From: Myxococcales bacterium
Lineage (GTDB): Bacteria > Myxococcota > Polyangia > Polyangiales > Polyangiaceae
Reading direction: 5' to 3'
Length of the DNA stretch: 57,427 bases
Assembly (NCBI GenBank): GCA_003151595.1
Contig: PLXW01000146.1
Location: 30,452-87,878, forward strand
Positions 8,625-16,450 of the stretch are shown here, piece by piece (positions within the stretch are counted from its first letter, which is position 1; every line of letters starts with the position of its first letter). The position numbers were made by a program, and so were the translations under genes. The notes beneath the pieces were generated by a model. The model ran no database searches. It worked only from the letters and a program-made list of their open reading frames with translations, and had not been told where the DNA came from.

Positions 8625-9680
8625 TCAGTGAAGCGAGGCTTCGAGCTGCGCGCGCGCCAGATCGTTCGCGGCGTTCGCGGCGTCGAAGTCGGGATCGCTC
8701 GGCATCGCGACGCGCTTCTTGGTGGCCACGGCGGCGGGCTTCGGCGCGGCGGCCGCAGTCAAGGCGCGCGCGACACGCGGAGAGTCCGAGGCGGGCGCGG
8801 TCCACGGCGCGACCTTCGCGACGGCGAGCTTCGGCGCCTGCGGCTTCGGTATCTCGATCTTGGCGACCTTCTCGATCTTCTCGATCTTGGCGGCGACCGG
8901 CTCGCTCGCGATCGGGGCGGCAGCGACGGGCGCGGGCGCAGCGGCGACGGGCGCGATCGGCGCGTCCACCTTCGGCGCGGAAGCCGCAGCCGCGAACACG
9001 ATCGGCGCGCTCTGCTCGGCCGTTGTATCCGGCGCGGCCTTTCCGCGCAGCGACACCACGAGCCCGCACACGATGCCCAGCGTGAAGATCATCCCCAGCA
9101 TCCCGAAGCCGGCTGCTATGAGCAGCATCGGATCGCGGCGCGGACGCGGCGTCGCTCCCGAGTACGACGGCGACGACGGCAACGCATCGCGCACGAACAC
9201 GGAAGCCGACGGCGGCTCCGAGGGAATGTCCGAGCGACGCTCGACCATGTCGTGATGGAGCTTCGTCGCCGACGGAGGGGGCGGCGGGATCGTTCGCGGC
9301 GCGGCGACCATCGTCTTCGAATCGCGACCGGCTCGAACGAGCGGCATCGGCGGCGGCGTCGAGCGCGTGACCGGCATCGGACGGGGCGGCGTGGGCTTCG
9401 GCGAGTTGCCGAAGAGGAGCGTCGAGCGACCGAACGTCGGCTGCGGGGTCGAGAGCTTCGCCGACGACTTCGGGAACGTCTGGCCGATCGTGGTCCGCTC
9501 TTCGATCTGAGCGATCGGCGCGGGGCGCGAGGAGGACGGGCGCGGGACGTCGACCATCGTGCGCTCTTCGGAGGCTTCCGCAGCGCGGCGCTTCGGGAAC
9601 GGCAAGAGGCCGCGCGACATGACCGTCGTGCGGTCGTCATCCAGGGATTCCATCGGCTGCCGGTTCGCTACTGCGCGCAT
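8625..9680 (-). CDS. single-pass membrane protein with repeated RT[TM][VI] motifs
   Basis: A 351-residue low-complexity protein with one transmembrane helix at about residues 184-211 (PMLLIAAGFGMLGMIFTLGI onward). The N-terminal cytoplasmic part repeats an acidic-Arg-Thr motif: DDRTTV (15-20), EERTMV (38-43), EERTTI (60-65) and SKTMV (121-125), separated by Pro/Ser-rich linkers. The part after the helix is Ala/Pro/Lys-rich (AKIEKIEKVAKIEIPKPQ). The start at 9680 (MRAVANRQP) was preferred; 9653 (MESLDDD) is possible and 9791 adds unlikely Trp/Arg-rich sequence. The motifs look like phospho-Thr sites for FHA domains. No known family recognised. Confidence 0.7.
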   Translation of the reverse strand: MRAVANRQPMESLDDDRTTVMSRGLLPFPKRRAAEASEERTMVDVPRPSSSRPAPIAQIEERTTIGQTFPKSSAKLSTPQPTFGRSTLLFGNSPKPTPPRPMPVTRSTPPPMPLVRAGRDSKTMVAAPRTIPPPPPSATKLHHDMVERRSDIPSEPPSASVFVRDALPSSPSYSGATPRPRRDPMLLIAAGFGMLGMIFTLGIVCGLVVSLRGKAAPDTTAEQSAPIVFAAAASAPKVDAPIAPVAAAPAPVAAAPIASEPVAAKIEKIEKVAKIEIPKPQAPKLAVAKVAPWTAPASDSPRVARALTAAAAPKPAAVATKKRVAMPSDPDFDAANAANDLARAQLEASLH

Positions 9681-9809
9681 GGCGAACCTTAGAGCACGAT
9701 GTGCGCCAGCGATTGGCGCGCCAGTGCCCCACAAAAACAAGCGAATTTCGTCGCGCTGCCCGCCCCAAAAAGTGCGGCCTCTCGCACTCATGGGGGAAAC
9801 TTTGATCCA

Positions 9810-9833
9810 GTCAGCGTTGATGATTCCGCTGAC
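9810..9833. terminator. 7-bp inverted repeat in the gap after enoyl-CoA hydratase
   Basis: GTCAGCG and CGCTGAC flank a 10-base spacer, 18 bases beyond the stop of the enoyl-CoA hydratase gene (minus strand) and upstream of the membrane-protein gene. It could be a weak terminator or an operator. There is no clear T-tract, so the assignment is uncertain. Confidence 0.3.
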
Positions 9834-9851
9834 ATGGTTTGACGCGACCGC

Positions 9852-10646
9852 TCACTCTCCAGTGAACTTCGCGGCGCGGCGCTCCAGGAAAGACATGAGC
9901 CCCTCGCGCGCATCGTCGGTCGCCATGAGCCGTTGAATCTCGGGCAAGAGCGCGCGCGCCGCGGCCTCTTCGGTGAGCGATTTGCGCGCGGAGGCGATCG
10001 TCGAGCGGACTCCGATCGGCGCTTGAGAGGCGACGGTCTCGGCGATGGCGATCGCGCGCGCGAGCTCCTGGCCGCGATCGACGACCTCTTGAACGAGGCC
10101 GATGCGGTGCGCTTCGGTGGCGTCGAACTCGTCGCCGGTGAGCAGCCATCGCATCGCGTTCCCCCACCCCGCGGTCTGCACGAGCCGGAACGTCGCGCCG
10201 CCGAACGGGAAGATCCCGCGCTTGATTTCGATCTGCGCGAACTTCGTGTCGCGCGCCGCGACGACGATGTCCTGCGCGAGGCACAGCTCGATGCCGAGCG
10301 TGAGGCAACGCCCGTGAACGGCGACAACGACCGGCTTCGTTCGCTGCTTGCCGTGCACGCCCCACGGATCGATCGCTTCTCCTCCGAAGAGCGGCATCCC
10401 CTCGGCGACCTTCGGCGCCACGTCGGCGAGATCGAGCCCGGCGGTGAAGTGATCGCCGTGCGCGAAGACGACGGCACATCGCGCGTCGTCGTCCTTCTCG
10501 AACGACTCGAACGCGCCGGCGAACTCGCGGAGCATCGCGGTGTCGAAGGCGTTCATCTTCTTCGGGCGGTTGAGCCCGATGAGGAGCAGGTGTCCGCGCT
10601 TCTCGGTGGTGATTCGCGCGCCGGTCGCGTTCGTTTCCTGGGTCAT
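9852..10646 (-). CDS. enoyl-CoA hydratase/isomerase (crotonase) family protein
   Basis: A 264-residue crotonase-fold enzyme acting on CoA thioesters, usually hydrating trans-2-enoyl-CoA in fatty-acid beta-oxidation. Oxyanion-hole segments are HFTAGLDL and GRCLTLGIEL. Both catalytic glutamates of true hydratases appear retained: Glu120 (LGIEL) and Glu140 (FAQIEIKRG), 20 residues apart as in mitochondrial crotonase (Glu144/Glu164). The start at 10646 (MTQETN) was chosen over 10682, which adds an Arg/Cys-rich leader. It stands alone, divergent from a DUF2277 gene 50 bases away, so the physiological acyl chain is unknown. Confidence 0.92.
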   Translation of the reverse strand: MTQETNATGARITTEKRGHLLLIGLNRPKKMNAFDTAMLREFAGAFESFEKDDDARCAVVFAHGDHFTAGLDLADVAPKVAEGMPLFGGEAIDPWGVHGKQRTKPVVVAVHGRCLTLGIELCLAQDIVVAARDTKFAQIEIKRGIFPFGGATFRLVQTAGWGNAMRWLLTGDEFDATEAHRIGLVQEVVDRGQELARAIAIAETVASQAPIGVRSTIASARKSLTEEAAARALLPEIQRLMATDDAREGLMSFLERRAAKFTGE

Positions 10647-10696
10647 GGGCGCGCACGATACTCGACGCCGCGCGCCCTGCACCTCATGCTCGTAGG

Positions 10697-10993
10697 ATGT
10701 GCCGCAACATTCGCGTGCTCCACCATTTTCAGCCGCCGACCACGCCCGACGAGATCCGCGCCGCGGCGCTCCAGTACGTCCGCAAGGTGAGCGGCTTGAA
10801 CAAGGTGACCCCCGCCGACAACGTCGCGTTCAACCGCGCGATCGACGAGGTCACCCAGGCCACCGAGCGCCTGCTTGGGGCGATCTTGCCACGCGGTGAG
10901 GCACGCACGCGCGAGCGCGAGCGGGAGAAAGCGCGCGAGCGCTGGACCAAGCGCGAAGCCACCGCGCGTACGCGCCTCACCCGCGACGGCTGA
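10697..10993 (+). CDS. DUF2277 family protein
   Basis: A 98-residue protein with the full DUF2277 signature: MCRNIRVLHHFQPPTTPDEI at the N-terminus, ALQYVRKVSG in the middle and ATERLLGAIL closing the domain near residue 64. The remaining 34 residues are a charged Arg/Glu-rich helix that most family members lack or vary. Function is unknown for the family. It is divergent from the enoyl-CoA hydratase, sharing a 50-base intergenic region. Confidence 0.88.
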   Translation: MCRNIRVLHHFQPPTTPDEIRAAALQYVRKVSGLNKVTPADNVAFNRAIDEVTQATERLLGAILPRGEARTREREREKARERWTKREATARTRLTRDG

Positions 10994-11079
10994 TTCGCAC
11001 CACGCGCTGCGGCACGCGGAGTTGCGCCGTTTTCTTGCCGGCCGCGCGCGGAACGTGGATTGCTTATCCCCCGAGACAC

Positions 11080-11226
11080 ATGAGCACCAAGTCCTCGGAA
11101 GCCAAACCTCGCCCCACTGAAAAGCTCGCGCATGGGGCCCCGCCGGCGAAGCCGACGCACGAGGATCGCGAGGCGGAAGAGCGCGCCGAGAACGATCGCT
11201 GGTCGGACCTCCCCTGCACGGACTGA
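11080..11226 (+). CDS. small charged hypothetical protein
   Basis: A 48-residue frame, MSTKSSEAKPRPTEK to DRWSDLPCTD, rich in Lys, Glu, Pro and Asp and probably disordered. It lacks the Arg/Ala bias of shadow frames and sits in an otherwise empty stretch between DUF2277 and the convergent malic enzyme gene. No family is recognised. An upstream ATG at 11035 would add 15 residues. Confidence 0.4.
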   Translation: MSTKSSEAKPRPTEKLAHGAPPAKPTHEDREAEERAENDRWSDLPCTD

Positions 11227-11239
11227 GTCGCGGCGCAGC

Positions 11240-12892
11240 TCAGTCCGCCGCGGCTGAGTAATGCGGGTGCCAGAAGTTCTCGGCGACGAGCGCGTCGATC
11301 GCTTCTTTGGAGCGCGCTTCGATCCGGGCGACGCCGTCGACGAGGGCGCGCTGGATGACCCGTGACGCAACGCGGGCGGAGACGGCCTGGAGCTCGGCGA
11401 CCGGCGGATAGACCGAGTCGGCGTGCGTCTCGGCGGTGTACTCGGAGAGCGCGTACGACGCTTCGAGAACCATCGCATCCGTGATGGCCGAGACTTGCGC
11501 CAAGATCGCGCCGAGGCCGAGCCCCGGGAAGATGAAGGCGTTGTTCCCCTGGCCGATGGTGATCGATTTCCCATCGATGACGACGGGATCGAACGGGCTC
11601 CCGGTGGCGACGATCGCGCGGCCGCTGGTCCATTCGAGGACGTGCGCGGGCTCGACCTCGATCGAGCTCGTGGGGTTCGAGAGCGGGAAGACGATCGGGC
11701 GATCCGTGTTCGCCGCCATCGCGCGGATCGAAGCTTCGTCGAACGCGCCCGGCTGACCCGAGAGGCCGACGAGGACGGTCGCGCGCGCGCCGCGGATCGT
11801 CTCCAGGAGCGTCGCCGGCTTTCCGTTCGTGCCCGCGATGCGCGCCGGGTCTTGCGCGAAGGGGCGCTTGTACGGCTCGACGTCGCGATCACGCGTGATG
11901 AGACCGCGCGAATCGAGGACGAAGATCCGCGCGTGAGCCTCCTCGCGCGAGAGCCCCTCGCGTTCAATCCCGCTCCGGATCGCGGTGGCCACGCCGACGC
12001 CGCCCGCTCCGGCGCCGTGAACGACGACGACTTGATCGCGCAGCTTCTCGCCGCGCAAGCGACACGCATTGACCAGGCCCGAGAGCGCGACCGCGCCCGT
12101 CCCCTGGATGTCGTCGTTGAACGACGGGATCACCGACCGGTAGCGATCCATCACGGCGAACGCCGCGTCCTTCGCGAAGTCTTCCCACTGCACGACGGCG
12201 CGCGGCCATCGCGCGCGGACGGCGTCGACGAACGCGTCCATGAACGCGAGGTACGCGTCGCCGCGGAGTCGCGCGTGACGCTCGCCGAGGTACAGCGGGT
12301 CGGCGCGCAGATCGACGCGCTCGGTCCCGACGTCGAGCCCCACGGGGACGGAGTGGAACGGGCTGAGCCCGCCGCCCACGGTGTAGAGCGCCAGCTTGCC
12401 GATCGCGATGCCGATGCCACCATAGCCTTGATCCCCGATGCCCAGGATCGCCGAAGAGTCGGTGACGACCATCATCCGGACGTCGTCTTGCGGATGGTTG
12501 GCGACGATGGCGCGCGCCCGATCGATCGTGCCGAGGGCGAGCACTAGCCCGCGCGTCTCTTCGAACATGTGCGAGAAGCGCTGGACCGCTTCGCCCACCG
12601 TCGGCGTGTAGACGATGGGGAGCATCTCGGTGAGGTGCGCTTCGAGCAGCGCGAAGAAGAGGATCTCCTGGTGATCCTGGAGCGCTCGCAAATAGGCGTA
12701 CTTCGCGATCGGCGAGGCCTGCTCGGCGAACGTCGCGTACGCGCGCGTCACCTGCGTGGCCAGCGTCTCCACGGCCGGCGGCAGGAGCCCGTGAAGACCG
12801 AGCGACGTGCGCTCCTCTTCGCTGAAGGCGGTCCCTTTGTTGAGGAGCGGTGAGCGCAGCAGCGCGCTTCCACGCAAGTCCGACGGGTTCAT
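11240..12892 (-). CDS. NAD(P)-dependent malic enzyme, MaeA type
   Basis: A 550-residue malic enzyme, oxidatively decarboxylating L-malate to pyruvate. Signatures in order: [18 protein letters not shown] and [10 protein letters not shown] in the N-terminal domain, [20 protein letters not shown] around the active site, [19 protein letters not shown] for metal and substrate, then a Rossmann domain starting [14 protein letters not shown]. The length matches the large MaeA/eukaryotic type (about 540-565) rather than the MaeB phosphotransacetylase fusion. The nucleotide-fingerprint region does not settle NAD versus NADP. It is the last gene of a three-gene operon; its ATG overlaps the TGA of the epoxide hydrolase gene as ATGA. 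Confidence 0.95.
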   Translation of the reverse strand: MNPSDLRGSALLRSPLLNKGTAFSEEERTSLGLHGLLPPAVETLATQVTRAYATFAEQASPIAKYAYLRALQDHQEILFFALLEAHLTEMLPIVYTPTVGEAVQRFSHMFEETRGLVLALGTIDRARAIVANHPQDDVRMMVVTDSSAILGIGDQGYGGIGIAIGKLALYTVGGGLSPFHSVPVGLDVGTERVDLRADPLYLGERHARLRGDAYLAFMDAFVDAVRARWPRAVVQWEDFAKDAAFAVMDRYRSVIPSFNDDIQGTGAVALSGLVNACRLRGEKLRDQVVVVHGAGAGGVGVATAIRSGIEREGLSREEAHARIFVLDSRGLITRDRDVEPYKRPFAQDPARIAGTNGKPATLLETIRGARATVLVGLSGQPGAFDEASIRAMAANTDRPIVFPLSNPTSSIEVEPAHVLEWTSGRAIVATGSPFDPVVIDGKSITIGQGNNAFIFPGLGLGAILAQVSAITDAMVLEASYALSEYTAETHADSVYPPVAELQAVSARVASRVIQRALVDGVARIEARSKEAIDALVAENFWHPHYSAAAD

Positions 12893-13779
12893 CCACTCGT
12901 CGTAGCGCGGGTCTCGTCGCGGAGGAACTCGATCAGCGAAGCGTTCACATGCGCGGGACGCTCGTGCTGGATCCAGTGACTCGCGTCGGCGAAGAATTCG
13001 ATGCGCAAATCGGGGACCATCTTCGGATCAGGTGTCGCCAGATCTTTGTCGAAGTGCGGGTCTTGCTCGCCCCAGAGGATGAGCACGGGTGCTTCGATAC
13101 GCCGGATCTTGGCGCCGCCGCCACCGCGCATCATCGCGCGGTAGTAGTTCGTCATGGCGTGGAGCGCGCCGGGCTGCGCGTACGAGGCGGCGTACACGGC
13201 GAGATCGTCCTCGTCGAACGCGCCGGAAACGAGAGGCTCGTTTCGAAGAGGACCGAGGAGCATCGCGAAGCCGTTCGCGCGCATCATCGCCTCGGGGATC
13301 CACGGCAGCTGGAAGAAGAACATGTACCAGCTCTTCACGAGCTGCTTCGGACGGCGGAGACCGCGGAGCATCTTCAACGGGTGCGGGCTGTTCAGGATGG
13401 CGAGGCGCGCGAGACGCTCGGGGTAGAGCATGGCGAACATCCACGCGACTCCCCCGCCCCAGTCGTGGCCGACGACGTGCGCTCGTTCGCGGCCGCACGC
13501 GCGCACGAGGCCGTCGACGTCGCGGGCCAGGTGGCCGATGGAGTAGGCGCCGACGTGGCTCGGCTTGTCGGACAGGTTGTAGCCGCGCAGATCGGGCGCG
13601 ACGACGCGGAATCCGGCGTCGGCCAGCGCCATGATTTGCCGGCGCCAGGCGCACCAGAGCTCGGGAAACCCGTGCAGCAGCACGACCAGCGGCGCGCGTT
13701 CATCGCCGGCGAAGACGCAGTGCAAACGCACTTCGCCGACGTCGATCAGCTGGTGCGTGAGCCGCGTCTCGTCGATCAC
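12889..13779 (-). CDS. alpha/beta hydrolase, epoxide hydrolase or haloacid dehalogenase type
   Basis: A 296-residue alpha/beta hydrolase whose nucleophile is an aspartate (Asp106 in GHDWGG), the mark of epoxide hydrolases and fluoroacetate/haloalkane dehalogenases rather than esterases. The oxyanion motif is HGFPE, the acid is probably Asp240 in WGEQD and the base His268 in [13 protein letters not shown] 13779 overlaps the upstream stop as GTGA, which decides the start. The 4-bp overlaps on both sides place it in one translationally coupled unit with an unknown protein and malic enzyme; the metabolic link is not obvious. Confidence 0.88.
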   Translation of the reverse strand: MIDETRLTHQLIDVGEVRLHCVFAGDERAPLVVLLHGFPELWCAWRRQIMALADAGFRVVAPDLRGYNLSDKPSHVGAYSIGHLARDVDGLVRACGRERAHVVGHDWGGGVAWMFAMLYPERLARLAILNSPHPLKMLRGLRRPKQLVKSWYMFFFQLPWIPEAMMRANGFAMLLGPLRNEPLVSGAFDEDDLAVYAASYAQPGALHAMTNYYRAMMRGGGGAKIRRIEAPVLILWGEQDPHFDKDLATPDPKMVPDLRIEFFADASHWIQHERPAHVNASLIEFLRDETRATTSG

Positions 13780-14471
13780 GAAGGCGGAATACTCCTGCCC
13801 GTCGGATGACGCCACGCCCACTCGAGTCGCTCCTTGTTTTCGCGGAGCGCCTCGGCCGCGGCCGGGGTCCAGCGATCGGTGTCCATGGCGTCGGTCATGG
13901 AGAGGATCTCGTCCCCCTCCCACGTCACGGCCCATCCGACCGGCGCGATGAGCGGCACCAAGAGCGCGCGACGCACGCGCAGGATCTCCGTCGCGCGAAT
14001 CCACTCCGCGCGATCGTCGCCGAGGACGACCTCTTCGCTCTCGATCCCGATCGTCCACCCCGAGGCATCCCCCTCGGCCGCGGTGCGCCGCTTCATGACG
14101 ACGCGCTTCTCGGAGAGGCAGCCGCGCCAGATGAGAATGCTGTGATGGAACGATACCGGCTCGGGCTCGACGCCGAGCGCTTGAATCATCTCGTCGTGCG
14201 CGCCGAGCACCGCCAGCGACAGCGTCACGTCTTGATTCGATTGCGCGAACGGGTTCCCGTGAAACGCCGGCTCGCACACGACGACGCGGCCGGCCTGCGT
14301 GCGGAGCGAAAAGCGGGTCCACCCGATCTGGACGGTCATCCCCTCACGAAAGACGGTGGCCTCGAGGACCTTGGCCATCGTCCGCAGGAGCCACTCGGCT
14401 TGGGTCGTGAGTCGTGCGTCGCACCTGACGAGGAGCGTCGCTTCACCGACTGCACGCTCGAACTCGCGCAT
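13776..14471 (-). CDS. conserved-looking hypothetical protein, first gene of operon
   Basis: A 231-residue soluble protein of unknown function with mixed alpha/beta character and no signal peptide. Recognisable stretches are VQIGWTRFSLRTQAGRVVVC, EPAFHGNPFAQSNQDVT, DASGWTIGIE and GWAVTWEGDEI. The pattern of a SGW turn plus a C-terminal GWxVxWEGD strand vaguely recalls DUF2185/Imm33-like proteins, but I cannot confirm that. It leads a three-gene operon, overlapping the epoxide hydrolase start by 4 bases, and is divergent from an amidohydrolase lipoprotein across 144 bases. Confidence 0.65.
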   Translation of the reverse strand: MREFERAVGEATLLVRCDARLTTQAEWLLRTMAKVLEATVFREGMTVQIGWTRFSLRTQAGRVVVCEPAFHGNPFAQSNQDVTLSLAVLGAHDEMIQALGVEPEPVSFHHSILIWRGCLSEKRVVMKRRTAAEGDASGWTIGIESEEVVLGDDRAEWIRATEILRVRRALLVPLIAPVGWAVTWEGDEILSMTDAMDTDRWTPAAAEALRENKERLEWAWRHPTGRSIPPS

Positions 14472-14615
14472 CGAGTCAGACTACCGCTGATTCGCCGGCC
14501 GTGCGTGTGACGGTTCGTGCAGCCAGCGCAAAGTATTCCTTCCACACGGTCGAAATGAGCCGCTGATCCTCGGATGATCCTCGACCGGGGCCGTCGCCAG
14601 GGTACGAGGGCGACG

Positions 14616-16340
14616 ATGTCCCATTCCTTTGGCTCGCTCGGGTCGCTGGTCGCCTTGATGCTTCCGGTCGCGTTCGTCGCCTGCTCGTCGTCGAACCCCA
14701 GCGGAAGCGGAAACGGGAGCGACGGTGGTTCAGGCGATGACACGCTCCCCGACGGCGGCGTCGTCGCGGCCGACGGCGCGACTCCTCCCACGGGCGACGG
14801 CGCGGCCCCGGGCGACGGCCTCTGTTCGGTGACGAGCAAAGGGACGAGCGGCCTCGTGCTGAGCGGCACGTTGCTCCTCGGCGCCGGCCCGACCGTGGGT
14901 GAGCTCTTCATCGGGGCCGCCGGGACGATCACGTGCGCGGCAGCTTCGTGCTCGGCGACCACGGGGTACGCCGCAGCGACCAAGATCGCGTGCCCCAACG
15001 GCGTCATCTCGCCGTCGCTCGTGAACACGCACGACCACACGGAGTACGCGACGCGCGGTCCCGAGACCTTGCCGACGACGCGCTACCAGCACCGCAACGA
15101 CTGGCGCCTTGGCGACGACGGAGCGACCGCGCTGCCGCACGTGAACAGCACGACAGACGCGCCGACGATCGCGGCGCAGGAACTCCGTTTCGTGATGGGA
15201 GGCGCGACGTCGGTCATCGGATCGGGCGGCGTGGGCGGCTTGATGCGCAACCTCGCCGACTACTCGAACCAGGCGTTCCTCGAAGGGCTCACCGGCAAGG
15301 TCGTCCACTTCGACACGTTCCCGATGGGCGACAGCAGCCTGAAGACGCTCATCACCTCGGGCTGCGCGTTCCCGAAGATCACGCCGACGGCGACGGCGTT
15401 CGAGGACGGCGTGTATGCGCCGCACATCGCGGAGGGGATCAACCTCGGCGCCGAGAACGAGATGACGTGCGCCAGTCAAGCGACGAACCAGCTCCTCACG
15501 GCGAACACGTCGATCATCCACGGCGTCGGCACCAACGCGACCGACATCGGCAAGATCGCGACGGCCGGCGCGAAGCTGATCTGGGCGCCGCGCTCGAACG
15601 TCTCGCTCTACGGCGACACGGCGCCGGTCACCGAATACCAGGCGGCGGGCGTGACCATCGCGCTCGGCACCGACTGGCTCGCGTCCGGATCGATGAACAT
15701 GCTGCGCGAGCTCGCCTGCGCGGACTCGATGAACCAGAAATACTTCCACGCCGCGTTCAGCGATCAGGCGCTGTGGGAGATGGTGACGAAGAACGCGGGC
15801 ATCGCCTCCGGCTTCGGCGCGCAGATCGGAACGCTCGACGTGGGCAAGGTCGCCGACGTCGCGGTGTTCGACGGCACGAACAACAAGAGCTACCGCGCGG
15901 TCATCGCCGCGGGGACCGAAGACGTTCACCTCGTGCTCCGCGGCGGCAAGGTGCTGTACGGCGACGCGAACCTGGTGAGCGCGCTGTCGACGACGTGCAC
16001 CGCGCTCACGGTGTGCGGCATCGATCGCTCGGTGTGCGTGGACACGCCGTCGGTGACGCTGGCGCAGATTCAGGCGATCGGCACGAGCGTCTATCCGCTC
16101 TTCTTCTGCAAGGGGACCGCGCCGACGAGCGAGCCCTCGTGCGTCCCCTACCGCGACACGTATCCGGACGGCACCTCGGCGACGGACGGCGACGGTGACG
16201 GCGTTCCCGACGCGACCGACGACTGCCCGACGGTGTTCAACCCCGAGCGCCCGATGGACAATTCGAAGCAGTCCGATGTGGACGGCGACGGTGTGGGCGA
16301 CGCCTGCGACGCGAAGCCGCTCGACGATACGGCGCACTGA
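14616..16340 (+). CDS. amidohydrolase lipoprotein with thrombospondin type 3-like repeats
   Basis: A 574-residue lipoprotein: signal peptide with lipobox VAFVAC (Cys23), then a Ser/Gly/Asp-rich linker. The catalytic part resembles metal-dependent amidohydrolases: a beta-domain start (VLSGTLLLGAGPTVGELFIG), the metal HxH in NTHDHTEYATRG, later HGVGTN, APRSNVSLYG and ALGTDW, and the closing GTLDVGKVADVAVFDG strand. The C-terminus has Ca-binding DxDxDG repeats (DGDGDGVPDATDDCPTVFN, DVDGDGVGDACD). It is probably exposed on the outer membrane or secreted. The substrate is unknown; chlorohydrolase/cytosine deaminase relatives act on cyclic amidines. The start at 14616 gives a proper signal peptide. 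Confidence 0.85.
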   Translation: MSHSFGSLGSLVALMLPVAFVACSSSNPSGSGNGSDGGSGDDTLPDGGVVAADGATPPTGDGAAPGDGLCSVTSKGTSGLVLSGTLLLGAGPTVGELFIGAAGTITCAAASCSATTGYAAATKIACPNGVISPSLVNTHDHTEYATRGPETLPTTRYQHRNDWRLGDDGATALPHVNSTTDAPTIAAQELRFVMGGATSVIGSGGVGGLMRNLADYSNQAFLEGLTGKVVHFDTFPMGDSSLKTLITSGCAFPKITPTATAFEDGVYAPHIAEGINLGAENEMTCASQATNQLLTANTSIIHGVGTNATDIGKIATAGAKLIWAPRSNVSLYGDTAPVTEYQAAGVTIALGTDWLASGSMNMLRELACADSMNQKYFHAAFSDQALWEMVTKNAGIASGFGAQIGTLDVGKVADVAVFDGTNNKSYRAVIAAGTEDVHLVLRGGKVLYGDANLVSALSTTCTALTVCGIDRSVCVDTPSVTLAQIQAIGTSVYPLFFCKGTAPTSEPSCVPYRDTYPDGTSATDGDGDGVPDATDDCPTVFNPERPMDNSKQSDVDGDGVGDACDAKPLDDTAH

Positions 16341-16450
16341 CCGCCCCCTCTGTGCCAACGTCAGCGCCTCCGTTGTAGGTCTCGCTGCGACCGGAATGAC
16401 GTGCGTGCTTTGCGTGTCCTCGATCGACGCCGCAAGGTTGTCGATTCGTC

